This document shows, one piece after another, positions 49,433 to 57,802 of a stretch of DNA of 64,000 bases. How positions within the stretch are numbered: the stretch's first letter is position 1; the number at the start of each line of letters is the position of its first letter. Under the pieces are notes generated by a model that made no database searches, was not told the origin of the DNA, and saw nothing but the letters and a program-made list of their open reading frames with translations. The stretch covers positions 124,001 through 188,000 of the forward strand of contig NZ_JAGGPM010000023.1 in assembly GCF_018613835.1 (NCBI RefSeq). The letters are read 5' to 3'. Made by a program: the position numbers and the translations under genes. This DNA is from Arthrobacter sp. ISL-5. GTDB lineage: Bacteria; Actinomycetota; Actinomycetes; Actinomycetales; Micrococcaceae.

Positions 49433-49813
49433 ATGACCCTAAGCGTTGCGCTCGGCCCTGACACCCAGGAGAGCACCCAGACCGGAACTGAGGTGTCCAC
49501 CGACACCCTGACCGCCCCGGACATCCCCTGGAACCTCGTGATCTGGAATGATCCCGTCAATCTCATGAGCTATGTCAGCTATGTTTTCCAGAGCTATTTC
49601 GGCTATTCGGAGACCAAAGCCAACAAGCTCATGATGGAGGTCCACAAGAAGGGCCGGTCCATTGTTGCCCACGGCAGCAAGGAACAGGTGGAACAGCACG
49701 CCGTCGCGATGCACGGCTACGGCCTGTGGGCAACGGTCGAGAAAGCTACCGGCGGAAACAGCGGAGGCGGCAAGAACGGCGGCCCGGGCAAGGGCAAGGG
49801 GAAACGTGGCTAA
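49433..49813 (+). CDS. clpS: ClpS adaptor of ClpAP/ClpCP protease
   Basis: 126 residues. Delivers N-degron substrates to the Clp unfoldase. Core PWNLVIWNDPVNLMSYVSYVFQ and ANKLMMEVHKKGRSIVAHGSKEQVEQ is intact, including the ND..N.M that shapes the N-degron pocket. An N-terminal Thr-rich arm (1-30) is typical; a C-terminal Gly/Lys tail of 22 residues (GGNSGGGKNGGPGKGKGKRG) is less so. Overlaps the DUF2017 gene by eight bases. Confidence 0.96.
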   Translation: MTLSVALGPDTQESTQTGTEVSTDTLTAPDIPWNLVIWNDPVNLMSYVSYVFQSYFGYSETKANKLMMEVHKKGRSIVAHGSKEQVEQHAVAMHGYGLWATVEKATGGNSGGGKNGGPGKGKGKRG

Positions 49814-50372
49814 GGCTTTCAAATACGGACTCAAGGGCATTACCGGATTCCTGGAGCCGGCGGAGCGGGAACTGCTGCGCAGCCTCTTCGACGACGTCGT
49901 TTCTATGCTGCAGCCCGAAGCCAGCGGCAGCCAGGATCCGCTCACTGCGCTGATCGGACTCGACATGGACGTCCGGGAGCCCTCGGACCGCGCCCTCCGG
50001 CGGCTGCTGCCCAACGTCGTGAAGGACGACGGCGCCGCCTCCCTGGAGTTCCGGCAACTCACCGAACGCTCCCTGCGCGAGACCAAGATCGGCGCGCTCC
50101 GCGCCGCCGCGCTGGACCTGGACAAGGACGAACTGGTCCTGGCAGAAGCAGACGCCAAGCACTGGTCCATGGCGCTCAACGACGTCCGGCTGGTGCTCGC
50201 CGAACGCCTGGACATCCAGGACGAGGCCGACGCCGAGCACGTCCACCAGATGCAGGACTGGTCGCAGGCGGAGGATGTGGAAAGCTACCTCGCGCTGGTC
50301 TACAACTTCACCACGTGGCTGCAGGAATCCCTGATCCAGGCCATGCTGCAGTCGATGGAGTCGCGGCCCTGA
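49806..50372 (+). CDS. DUF2017 protein downstream of clpS
   Basis: 188 residues from GTG 49806, inside the end of clpS. Helical protein starting VAKAFKYGLKGITGFLEPAERELLRSLFDDV, matching the DUF2017 family that follows clpS in most actinobacteria (Rv1332 in M. tuberculosis). Conserved coupling to clpS suggests a role in regulated proteolysis; no catalytic motif is seen. Confidence 0.85.
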   Translation: MAKAFKYGLKGITGFLEPAERELLRSLFDDVVSMLQPEASGSQDPLTALIGLDMDVREPSDRALRRLLPNVVKDDGAASLEFRQLTERSLRETKIGALRAAALDLDKDELVLAEADAKHWSMALNDVRLVLAERLDIQDEADAEHVHQMQDWSQAEDVESYLALVYNFTTWLQESLIQAMLQSMESRP

Positions 50373-50513
50373 TCCGTGAGTCCCTGCAGCGAACCTCAGC
50401 CGCGCGTTTGTGCCCTCCGGGGCGCAGGCGGGCGGCTCCGCAGAGCCTGTGATGTGACAAATTAGACATGAGTCGCACGCCACAATTTGATGGCCGCACC
50501 CACCCGGAAGACC

Positions 50514-50519
50514 TATCCT
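50514..50519 (+). promoter_or_regulatory. -10 element TATCCT before murI
   Basis: The hexamer ends nine bases before the murI ATG at 50529; RNA would start two or three bases before the start codon, so it is leaderless or nearly so. Confidence 0.4.
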
Positions 50520-50528
50520 CGAATAATC

Positions 50529-51554
50529 ATGACTTCAGCATCGAGCATGGATCCGGCAGCAGACGCTGCAGCGGAGTCCGCAACGGCCGTAGGCATCAAC
50601 CTGGGATCGCGGCCGATCGGGGTCTTTGACTCCGGCGTCGGCGGGCTCACGGTGGCACGGTCCATCATCGATCAGTTGCCCAACGAATCCATTCTCTACG
50701 TGGGCGACACCGCCCACGGGCCTTACGGCCCGCTCCCCATCGCAGAGGTGCGTGCCAACGCCCTTGGCGTGATGGACGAACTCGTGGATTCCGGCGTCAA
50801 GCTCCTCACGATCGCCTGCAACTCGGCGTCGGCGGCGGTGCTCCGCGATGCCCGCGAACGCTACACCGCCCGTTACGGGATTCCGGTGATCGAAGTGATC
50901 CAGCCCGCCGTCCGGCGGGCGGTGGCCGCGACCCGCACCGGCCGCGTGGGAGTGATCGGCACGTCCGCCACCGTCGGTTCGCGGGCATACGAGGACACCT
51001 TCGCCGCGGCCCCTGACCTTGAAATCACCTCCGCGGCCTGCCCTGCCTTCGTCAGCTACGTGGAGGCGGGCATCACGACGGGCCCGGAACTGCTCGCGGT
51101 GGCCGCGGAGTACCTCGAACCGCTCAAGGCCGCGGGCGTGGACACCGTGGTGCTGGGCTGCACGCACTACCCGCTCCTGACGGGCGTGATCTCGTATGTC
51201 ATGGGCGAGGACGTCACCCTGGTGTCGAGCGCCGAGGAAACGGCCAAGGACGTCTACCGTGCGCTGGCCAGCCGGGGCATGGAGCGGACCGCCGCCGCGC
51301 CGCCGGAACACAACTTCATCGCGACAGGCGACGCCGGCCAGTTCGAAGCCCTTGCGCGCAGGTTCCTGGGTCCCGAAGTGCTCAGCGTCCGCCACGTCGA
51401 CCACGTCGCGGCACAGTACCCGACCGGAAGCTTGGCCCGCATCACGCCGGAAATGATCGCCGCCGCGCAGGGCACCGCCGCGCGGCCCCGCATCTCCAAT
51501 TTCGTGGGCCAGGCCATGGGCAGCGGCCGCGGTCCCGGGGGTTCGGGCCTGTGA
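50529..51554 (+). CDS. murI: Glutamate racemase
   Basis: 341 residues. Makes D-glutamate for peptidoglycan. The two catalytic cysteines are in IACNSASAA and [25 protein letters not shown] and [10 protein letters not shown] are family marks. ATG 50529 is preferred; upstream extension has no coding character. The C-terminus is longer than usual by about 40 residues and disordered. Overlaps the next gene by four bases. Confidence 0.96.
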   Translation: MTSASSMDPAADAAAESATAVGINLGSRPIGVFDSGVGGLTVARSIIDQLPNESILYVGDTAHGPYGPLPIAEVRANALGVMDELVDSGVKLLTIACNSASAAVLRDARERYTARYGIPVIEVIQPAVRRAVAATRTGRVGVIGTSATVGSRAYEDTFAAAPDLEITSAACPAFVSYVEAGITTGPELLAVAAEYLEPLKAAGVDTVVLGCTHYPLLTGVISYVMGEDVTLVSSAEETAKDVYRALASRGMERTAAAPPEHNFIATGDAGQFEALARRFLGPEVLSVRHVDHVAAQYPTGSLARITPEMIAAAQGTAARPRISNFVGQAMGSGRGPGGSGL

Positions 51555-52348
51555 AGCTCACGATCGTCGGCTGCACGGGGTCCTTCCCCGGCCCCGGTTC
51601 CCCGGCGTCCTGCTACCTGCTGACGGCGAACGACGGCGAACGCACGTGGAAGGTCGTCATGGACCTTGGCAGCGGAGCCCTGGGTGCCATCCAGCGCTAC
51701 ACGGACCTCGAGGACATCGACGCCATCTTCCTCACGCACCTGCACCCGGACCACTGCATGGACCTGTGCGGCCTGCACGTGGCCGTGCGCTGGAAGCCGG
51801 GCGGCTGGGACCGCGGACGGATCCCGGTGTGGGGTCCGGCGGCGACGGCAGACAGGATGGCCACCGCGTACGGCCTCGAACTGGACCCCGGGATGCACGA
51901 GGAATTCGACTTCACCAACTGGGCCGAGCGCCAGTCCGTCTCCGTGGGACCGTTCACCGTGACGCCGTTCGCGGTGAACCACCCTGTGGAGGAGGCCTAT
52001 GCGCTGCGCGTGGAGGTGAGCGAGCCGGACGCGTCCGGAGCGGCCGTGACGCGCGTCCTGACCTATTCCGGCGACACGGATTCGTGCCGCGGACTCGAGG
52101 AGGCGGCCAAGGACGCGGACCTCTTCCTGTGCGAGGCGGCCTTCGAGGAAGGCCGCGACGACGGCATTAGGGACGTCCACCTGACCGGCAAGCGGGCCGG
52201 GGAGGCCGCCACTGTGGCGGGCGCCCGCCGCCTCCTCCTCACCCACATTCCGGTATGGACGTCCCCGACGACGGTCATGGCCGAGGCGCGCCCGGTCTTC
52301 GCCGGTGATGTCGCCGTCGCAGTCGCCGGGGTGCACTACAGCGTCTGA
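51551..52348 (+). CDS. MBL-fold hydrolase (Rv1339-like)
   Basis: 265 residues from GTG overlapping the murI stop. Metallo-beta-lactamase fold with [12 protein letters not shown] (HxHxDH), [12 protein letters not shown] and LLTHIPVW metal ligands. By family and order it matches M. tuberculosis Rv1339, reported as an atypical cAMP phosphodiesterase that also affects drug tolerance; phosphodiesterase activity on cyclic nucleotides or RNA ends is therefore plausible. Sits between murI and rph as in mycobacteria. Confidence 0.88.
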   Translation: MKLTIVGCTGSFPGPGSPASCYLLTANDGERTWKVVMDLGSGALGAIQRYTDLEDIDAIFLTHLHPDHCMDLCGLHVAVRWKPGGWDRGRIPVWGPAATADRMATAYGLELDPGMHEEFDFTNWAERQSVSVGPFTVTPFAVNHPVEEAYALRVEVSEPDASGAAVTRVLTYSGDTDSCRGLEEAAKDADLFLCEAAFEEGRDDGIRDVHLTGKRAGEAATVAGARRLLLTHIPVWTSPTTVMAEARPVFAGDVAVAVAGVHYSV

Positions 52349-52355
52349 GGCCGGA

Positions 52356-52398
52356 CCGTCCGACGCCGGCCGCCCGACGCCGGTCCGTCCGACGCCGC
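52356..52398. repeat. Three 14-base tandem repeats between MBL gene and rph
   Basis: Units begin at 52356, 52370 and 52385 with consensus CCGTCCGACGCCGG, followed by a decayed copy containing CCCGCCTGAGG. A similar CCGCCTGAGGCCGC word occurs twice after the hydrolase gene near 36330-36352. Confidence 0.65.
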
Positions 52399-52460
52399 CC
52401 GCCTGAGGCGGACGGCGGACGGCGCTTCTTCCCGGTCGAAGCCTGATGCCGATAAATCGA

Positions 52461-52466
52461 TAAGCT
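52461..52466 (+). promoter_or_regulatory. -10 element TAAGCT, leaderless rph start
   Basis: The hexamer ends six bases before the ATG of rph at 52473. Confidence 0.55.
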
Positions 52467-52472
52467 AAAGGC

Positions 52473-53231
52473 ATGACTTCCGAAGCAACCACAACCCCCG
52501 TCATCCGTGCCGACGGCCGCACCCCGGACCAGCTCCGCCCCATCAGCATCACCCGCGGCTGGTCCAAGCAGGCGGAAGGATCCGCCCTGATCGAGTTCGG
52601 CAACACCCGGGTGCTGTGCACGGCTTCCCTCACCGAGGGCGTGCCCCGCTGGCTCAAGGGAGAGGGCCGCGGCTGGGTCACCGCCGAGTACGCCATGCTG
52701 CCGCGGGCCACGAACACCCGCTCCGACCGCGAGTCGGTCAAGGGCAAGATCGGCGGCCGCACGCACGAGATCTCACGGCTGATCGGCCGCTCGCTGCGCT
52801 CCATCATCGACACCAAGGCCCTCGGGGAAAACACCATCGTGCTGGACTGCGATGTCCTGCAGGCCGACGGCGGCACGCGGACCGCGGCGATCACGGGCGC
52901 GTATGTGGCGCTCGCCGAAGCCATCCGCTTCGCCCGGGAAAACAAGATGATTGCCCGCAACGCCCAGCCGCTGGTGGATACCATCGCCGCCGTTTCCGTG
53001 GGCATCATCGACGGCATCCCCATGCTGGACCTTCCCTACATCGAGGATGTCCGCGCCGAGACGGACATGAACGTCGTGGTGACCGGATCCGGCAAGTTCG
53101 TGGAGGTGCAGGGAACCGCGGAGGGCGCCCCGTTCGACCGCGATGAGCTCAACGCGCTGCTGGACCTTGCCCTGTTGGGGACGGAGCAGCTCGCCGCGAT
53201 CCAGCGCGAGACGCTGGCCGAAGCCCCGTGA
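52473..53231 (+). CDS. rph: Ribonuclease PH
   Basis: 252 residues. Phosphorolytic trimming of tRNA 3' ends. Conserved segments: [74 protein letters not shown] and the C-terminal [11 protein letters not shown]. Its stop overlaps rdgB by four bases. Confidence 0.97.
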   Translation: MTSEATTTPVIRADGRTPDQLRPISITRGWSKQAEGSALIEFGNTRVLCTASLTEGVPRWLKGEGRGWVTAEYAMLPRATNTRSDRESVKGKIGGRTHEISRLIGRSLRSIIDTKALGENTIVLDCDVLQADGGTRTAAITGAYVALAEAIRFARENKMIARNAQPLVDTIAAVSVGIIDGIPMLDLPYIEDVRAETDMNVVVTGSGKFVEVQGTAEGAPFDRDELNALLDLALLGTEQLAAIQRETLAEAP

Positions 53232-53926
53232 GTGAGAGCAGCGCCGTGAATGAGGGCAGCGCCGTGAACGGAAGCGGCTCCGATGCGCCGGCTCCGCGGC
53301 TGGTGCTGGCCACCCACAACAAGGGAAAGCTGCGGGAGCTGCGCGAGTTGCTGCGCGGGCAGGTTCCCGGGCTCGACGTCGACACTCAGGTGGTGGACGC
53401 GTCCGCCGTCGGGGGTCCTGACGTCGCCGAGACCGGGGTGACCTTTGCGGAGAACTCGCTGCTGAAGGCGCGCGCGGTGGCGGAGGCGACCGGACTGGTG
53501 GCGATCGCCGATGACTCCGGCCTGTCCGTTGACGTGCTGGGCGGCGCCCCGGGCATCTTTTCGGCCCGCTGGGCAGGGCGGCACGGGGACGACGCCGCCA
53601 ACCTCCGGCTGCTGCTGGCCCAGCTGGCCGACGTACCCGACACGCACCGCGGCGCCGCCTTCGTGTGCGCAGCGGCGTTGGCGGTCCCGGCATCGGCGTC
53701 GGAGGACGGAGTGCGCGAGGTGGTGGAATACGGCCAGCTCGCAGGCACGCTGCTGCGGGAGCCGCGCGGGGAAGGCGGCTTCGGCTACGACCCCGTGCTC
53801 CAGCCCCTCGGGATGGACCGGAGTTGCGCCGAGCTGAGCCCCGATGAGAAGAACGCCATCAGCCACCGCGGGCAGGCGTTCCGCGCCCTGCTTCCGGCGA
53901 TCGTGGAAGCCCTCCGCCGGCACTGA
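53228..53926 (+). CDS. rdgB: XTP/dITP diphosphatase (RdgB/HAM1)
   Basis: 232 residues if begun at the GTG overlapping rph. Removes non-canonical purine triphosphates. Core motifs: [61 protein letters not shown] and [19 protein letters not shown]. The first 54 bases are three 18-base near-repeats, each with an in-frame GTG (53228, 53246, 53264), so the true start is ambiguous. Confidence 0.95.
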   Translation: MSESSAVNEGSAVNGSGSDAPAPRLVLATHNKGKLRELRELLRGQVPGLDVDTQVVDASAVGGPDVAETGVTFAENSLLKARAVAEATGLVAIADDSGLSVDVLGGAPGIFSARWAGRHGDDAANLRLLLAQLADVPDTHRGAAFVCAAALAVPASASEDGVREVVEYGQLAGTLLREPRGEGGFGYDPVLQPLGMDRSCAELSPDEKNAISHRGQAFRALLPAIVEALRRH

Positions 53927-53951
53927 CGGAAGCGGCCGGCACCAACTGCGA

Positions 53952-53983
53952 GAAAGGCACCCCACGGCCGTGGGGTGCCTTTC
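53952..53983. terminator. Perfect palindromic terminator
   Basis: Thirty-two bases are a perfect inverted repeat (16 + 16, centre ACGGCCGT) with G-A-A-A-G on one side and C-T-T-T-C on the other, then TTTG. It sits between convergent rdgB and the DedA gene. Confidence 0.9.
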
Positions 53984-54002
53984 TTTGATCAGTTAACCGG
54001 GG

Positions 54003-54794
54003 TTAGTTGTCGAGGTTCGTCTTGCGGTCGGCCTCGGGCTCGTGCTCCTCAATGAACTCTTCCACCGGGTCAGTGCCGAAGGCGGCGGCCTGGCGCTTGG
54101 CGGAGATGCCGCGCAGCACTTCGATGCCGATCGGAATCACCGAAACCAGGACAATCACGATGAAGATGATGTCCAGGTTCTCGCGGACCCACGGAATCCT
54201 GTCACCCAGCAGGTAGCCGAGGAGCGTCATGCCGCCGCCCCACAGGAGGGCGCCGATCACGTTGAAGAGGAAGAACTTCCGCTTGTCCATCTGGGCCACG
54301 CCCACGATGACGGGAACGAACGTCCTGATGATGGGAACGAAGCGGGCCAGAATCAGCGCCTTGCCGCCGTGCTTCTCGAAGAAATTGTGGGCGCTTTCCA
54401 CGTTCTCGTGCTTGAACAGTCTGGAGTCCGGCTTGTTGAAGATCGCTGGGCCTGCCTTGGAACCGATGAGGTATCCGGTCTGGTTGCCGAGGATCGCGGA
54501 CACGATGATGAGCGCCGCGAACAGCCAGATGTTGAATTTGATGGTGTCCGTGGCCACGAGCAGGCCCGCCGTGAACAGCATGGAATCACCGGGGAGGAAG
54601 AAGCCCACCAGCAGCCCGGTTTCGGCGAAAATGATCCCGCAGACCAGCAGCACCACCCAGGGCGCCAGGGCGGGGTCGGCGAGGAAAACCTGGGGGTTGA
54701 GCCAGTCGGGCAGGAAGGAAGCCAGATGCGGCTGGACCGGTCCGGCTCCTCCCAGTGCGGGCACGGCAAAGTCGCTCATTGCATTAAAGTTCAC
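54003..54794 (-). CDS. DedA-family membrane protein
   Basis: 263 residues from GTG 54794. DedA/VTT domain with IIFAETGLLVGFFLPGDSMLFTAGLL, GNQTGYLIGSKAGPAIF and ARFVPIIRTFVPVIVGVAQMDKRKF, including the arginines required in family members. DedA proteins move lipid carriers such as undecaprenyl phosphate. The acidic C-terminal tail is cytoplasmic. TACCCT six bases upstream supports the start. Confidence 0.93.
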   Translation of the reverse strand: MNFNAMSDFAVPALGGAGPVQPHLASFLPDWLNPQVFLADPALAPWVVLLVCGIIFAETGLLVGFFLPGDSMLFTAGLLVATDTIKFNIWLFAALIIVSAILGNQTGYLIGSKAGPAIFNKPDSRLFKHENVESAHNFFEKHGGKALILARFVPIIRTFVPVIVGVAQMDKRKFFLFNVIGALLWGGGMTLLGYLLGDRIPWVRENLDIIFIVIVLVSVIPIGIEVLRGISAKRQAAAFGTDPVEEFIEEHEPEADRKTNLDN

Positions 54795-54800
54795 GTTTCA

Positions 54801-54806
54801 AGGGTA
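54801..54806 (-). promoter_or_regulatory. -10 element TACCCT, leaderless dedA start
   Basis: On the minus strand the hexamer ends six bases before the GTG at 54794. Confidence 0.5.
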
Positions 54807-54834
54807 CTTGACGGTCCTTGGCGTTCCGCGGCGC

Positions 54835-54840
54835 TACAGT
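54835..54840 (+). promoter_or_regulatory. -10 element TACAGT, leaderless exonuclease start
   Basis: The hexamer ends seven bases before the GTG at 54848. With the dedA element it forms a second back-to-back leaderless pair in the window. Confidence 0.5.
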
Positions 54841-54847
54841 TGTCCCC

Positions 54848-55852
54848 GTGAGTTTGGACTTTACGGCGATCGACTTCGAGACCGCCAACGGCTTCCGCGG
54901 TTCACCGTGCGCTGTTGGCCTCACCAAGGTCCGCGGCGGTGTCATCGTCGACGAGGCCTCGTGGCTGATGCGCCCGCCGGAGAACCACGACGCCTTCGAT
55001 TATCACAATGTCCGGGTCCATGGGATTCGTCCGGCGGACGTGGCCGGCCGGCCGCGCTTCGGGGAGCTGTTCCCGGAGATCGGCGCGTTCATCGGCGGTG
55101 ACATCCTCGCCGCCCACAATGCTGCCTTCGATCTTGGCGTCATCCGCTCCGGCCTGGAGGTCTCGGGCCTGCCGGGGCCTGCCTACGACTACGTCTGCAC
55201 GGTGATGCTGTCCCGGCGCTGCTACTCACTGGTTTCGAATTCCCTGCCGTTCGCCGCCGAAGAGGCAGGCGTGCCGCTGGTGAACCACCATGACGCTGCC
55301 GAGGACGCCCGGGCCTGCGCCGGGATCCTGATCGACATCGCGGCCCGCAACCAGGCCAACAGCATCGCCGAGCTGTACCTCTCACTCGGCCTTGCGCTTC
55401 CGCAGCAGCCCGCCTTTCACCCGGCTCACGACGACCTCTCAAAACCGACGCTCTCGGCGCTTGCCGCCCTGGGCGGCACGGCAGCCGCGCGCCCCTTCCG
55501 AAGCGGATGGCCGGAGGAAGGGGACAATCCCCAGCCCAATCCGGATGCGGAGCCCGGCAATCCGCTCTTCGGCCAGACCGTCGTGTTCACCGGCCAGCTG
55601 GCCATGGGGCGGCCGGAAGCCAAGATGCGGTCCGCGGAGATGGGGGCGCGTCCGGAAAGCCGGGTCACCGCCAGGACCAGCGTCCTGGTGGTGGGCGACG
55701 GCTTCGTCGCGGGCGACCTGCGGTCCGGGCGGCTGACGGGAAAGGCCAGGCGCGTCCTTGAGCTGCACGACCGCGGGCAGCCGATCGAGGTCATCTCCGA
55801 GGGCGAGTTCCTGCAGATGGTGGGCGGGGCAGCCATTCACATGGCGCAATAA
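54848..55852 (+). CDS. DEDDh exonuclease fused to BRCT domain
   Basis: 334 residues from GTG 54848. Residues 1-170 are an RNase T/DnaQ-type exonuclease: TAIDFETAN (DxE), AHNAAFDLGV (second Asp) and HHDAAEDARA (His plus Asp). After a Pro-rich linker, residues 235-325 form a BRCT-like domain (FGQTVVFTGQL... VLVVGD... TGKARRVLELHDRGQ). Similar exonuclease-BRCT fusions occur in actinobacteria and firmicutes and are presumed to act in DNA repair, with BRCT recruiting to DNA ends. Confidence 0.9.
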   Translation: MSLDFTAIDFETANGFRGSPCAVGLTKVRGGVIVDEASWLMRPPENHDAFDYHNVRVHGIRPADVAGRPRFGELFPEIGAFIGGDILAAHNAAFDLGVIRSGLEVSGLPGPAYDYVCTVMLSRRCYSLVSNSLPFAAEEAGVPLVNHHDAAEDARACAGILIDIAARNQANSIAELYLSLGLALPQQPAFHPAHDDLSKPTLSALAALGGTAAARPFRSGWPEEGDNPQPNPDAEPGNPLFGQTVVFTGQLAMGRPEAKMRSAEMGARPESRVTARTSVLVVGDGFVAGDLRSGRLTGKARRVLELHDRGQPIEVISEGEFLQMVGGAAIHMAQ

Positions 55853-55878
55853 AGCTTTCCAGTGCCTCCCTGCGCTCT

Positions 55879-55884
55879 TAGCCT
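55879..55884 (+). promoter_or_regulatory. -10 element TAGCCT, leaderless DUF4395 start
   Basis: The hexamer ends six bases before the ATG at 55891. Confidence 0.5.
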
Positions 55885-55890
55885 TGCTCC

Positions 55891-56427
55891 ATGAGCAGAC
55901 AGAGCGCCCCACGTACGTCCGGAGCCGCCACGCCGTCAGGGGTGGACTGGCGGGCCGTCTTTGCCTTTCCCAACCCGGTGAATGAATACGCGGCCAGGAT
56001 CACGGCCGGCCTGGTGGTGGTGCTCGCCGTGGCCACACTGCTGACCGGCTTCGGCTGGGGCCTGGCAATCATCGCCGCCGGGTTCTGGCTCCGGGTGCTC
56101 TTCGGCCCGAGGATATCCCCGCTGGCGCTCCTGTCGGTCAAGGTTCTTGCCCCGCGGCTGGGACGCGCCAAGCTGGTTCCCGGTCCGCCCAAGCGGTTTG
56201 CCCAGGGGATCGGCGCCGCGGTGTCCACCGGGGCAGCTGTTCTGTTCGTGGCTGGCCTCGCCCCGGCGGCGTGGGTTCTGCTGGCGGTGCTGATTGTCGC
56301 CGCGTCCCTGGAGGCGTTCGCGGGATTCTGCCTTGGCTGCGTGATCTTCGGGTTCCTGCAGCGCCGCGGGATGATCCCGGAGGACGTGTGCGAAGCCTGC
56401 AATAACGTGTCCCTCAGCCAGTTGTAA
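55891..56427 (+). CDS. DUF4395 membrane protein
   Basis: 178 residues, about four TM helices. PNPVNEYAARITAG near the N-terminus, a PPKRFAQGIG segment, and a C-terminal LGCVIFGFLQRRGMIPEDVCEAC with three conserved cysteines are typical of DUF4395, often encoded beside thioredoxin or sulfurtransferase genes in actinobacteria. A role in sulfur or redox transport is only a guess. The 3' end overlaps the convergent ADP-ribosylglycohydrolase gene by 14 bases. Confidence 0.85.
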   Translation: MSRQSAPRTSGAATPSGVDWRAVFAFPNPVNEYAARITAGLVVVLAVATLLTGFGWGLAIIAAGFWLRVLFGPRISPLALLSVKVLAPRLGRAKLVPGPPKRFAQGIGAAVSTGAAVLFVAGLAPAAWVLLAVLIVAASLEAFAGFCLGCVIFGFLQRRGMIPEDVCEACNNVSLSQL

Positions 56428-57583
56428 CCGACACCAGCTGATCGGCCATGCCGCGGATCACCTCGGGCGCTTCCAAGGCTCCGAGCCAGTCAGCCGGCAG
56501 GCAGTCCTCGCCGTAATAGGCGCCCAGGATGTTGCCCGCGATGGAACCGGTGGAATCGCTGTCCCCGCTGTGGTTGATCGCCAGGGCGATCGCGGCCTTG
56601 AAGTGCTCCACGGGATCTGCCGCCCTGTGCGGCGCGGAAATCTCAGCCGGCGCGGAAGACTCAGCCGGGGCGGAAGACTCAGCCGGGGCGGCGCCGGGCG
56701 CCGTCGCGAGAACAGCGTAAAGCCCGACGGCGAGAACCTCCTCAGCCACCCAGCCCTCGCCCAGCTCGCTGACCAGGTCCTCCGGGCTGAGCACCGGCCG
56801 CGTCGCGGTGCCGGCGCCATTGGCGAGGCCGGCGAGGCGCAGTGCGGCAGCAAGGCGCTCGCGGAGTTCCGGCACCGCATCAGCATCGGACTGAACGTGC
56901 TGGACGGCGGCCTGCGCGGCCTCCGCCAGGGTGTGGCCCTGGATCAGTGAATGGATCAGCAGGCTGAAGACGCCCGCGCTTTGCCGTGCGGACGGATGAC
57001 CGTGCGTGAGGGACGCCGCGTCCGCGCTCAACTTGTACACCGATTCGGCCGGGATGTGGGGGATGAGCCCGAACGGAGCCGAGCGCATCACGGTTCCGCA
57101 GCCCTTCGAATCCGGGTTGACCGGGCGGTACACCGTGCCCATCTCGCCCGTGGCGAGCCCGCTCAGGCACGCGTTGCCGGGCGCCCGGCGGTGGCGGAGC
57201 ACGGGCTGCCCGTCGATCCAGCGCGGCTGCGGCCTGGGAGCCTGTTCCGGGGCGGGCACGCCCTGGGTGTCCAGCCAGCGCAGGTAGGCCAGCCAAAGGC
57301 AGGCGTTTGCGTCCGCGCCCACGCCCGAGTTGGCCCATTCCAGCACTTCGACGAGCCCGTCCACTGTGTACAGCGTCATCTGGGTGTCGTCGGAGAAGTG
57401 GCTTCCGCCGTCGAGCGCTTCAAAGTCCTGGAGCCCGGCTTCGCCGAAGCGGCCGCGGATGGCGGTGATCGAATCGAACTCGATGGCGTAGCCGAGGGAG
57501 TCGCCCAGGGCGCCGCCCAACAGGCAGCCATGGATGCGGGACTCCGGGGACGGCAGCGCGGTGGCGCCGGGAACATTGTTCAT
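56414..57583 (-). CDS. ADP-ribosylglycohydrolase family protein
   Basis: 389 residues from ATG 57583. DraG/ARH-type fold: IHGCLLGGALGDSLGYAIEF, SDDTQMTLYTVDGL (metal-binding DDT) and NHSGDSDSTGSIAGNILGAYYG (second metal site). Should remove ADP-ribose from proteins or small molecules. An Ala/Pro/Glu/Ser repeat (three 18-base units) interrupts the helical domain near residue 305. TAAATT seven bases upstream supports the start. No ADP-ribosyltransferase is seen nearby. Confidence 0.93.
   Translation of the reverse strand: MNNVPGATALPSPESRIHGCLLGGALGDSLGYAIEFDSITAIRGRFGEAGLQDFEALDGGSHFSDDTQMTLYTVDGLVEVLEWANSGVGADANACLWLAYLRWLDTQGVPAPEQAPRPQPRWIDGQPVLRHRRAPGNACLSGLATGEMGTVYRPVNPDSKGCGTVMRSAPFGLIPHIPAESVYKLSADAASLTHGHPSARQSAGVFSLLIHSLIQGHTLAEAAQAAVQHVQSDADAVPELRERLAAALRLAGLANGAGTATRPVLSPEDLVSELGEGWVAEEVLAVGLYAVLATAPGAAPAESSAPAESSAPAEISAPHRAADPVEHFKAAIALAINHSGDSDSTGSIAGNILGAYYGEDCLPADWLGALEAPEVIRGMADQLVSVTTG
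56643..56693 (-). repeat. 18-base tandem repeat inside ADP-ribosylglycohydrolase
   Basis: Two full and one partial copies (starting 56643, 56661, 56679) encode SSAPAE on the minus strand. In frame, so length variation would be tolerated; likely a surface loop. Confidence 0.8.
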
Positions 57584-57590
57584 GCCACCA

Positions 57591-57596
57591 AATTTA
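57591..57596 (-). promoter_or_regulatory. -10 element TAAATT, leaderless ADP-ribosylglycohydrolase start
   Basis: On the minus strand the hexamer ends seven bases before the ATG at 57583. Confidence 0.5.
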
Positions 57597-57802
57597 CCCG
57601 CCGGCCCGGGCAGGACAGCGCAGCGGCTTGTTCCCGGAGCCCTTGCACCCTCCTTCGGCTGGGGATCTTTCCGGGAAACGGGCCGGCCCGGGGGCGCTAA
57701 GCTCGAATTCAGCAACCGTCCAGACTCTGCTGCCAGAATGCAGGGGCTGACTCCCGCAGGTGCCGGTGTCACCGGCCCACCGAAACAAAGGATTTCCTGA
57801 AC

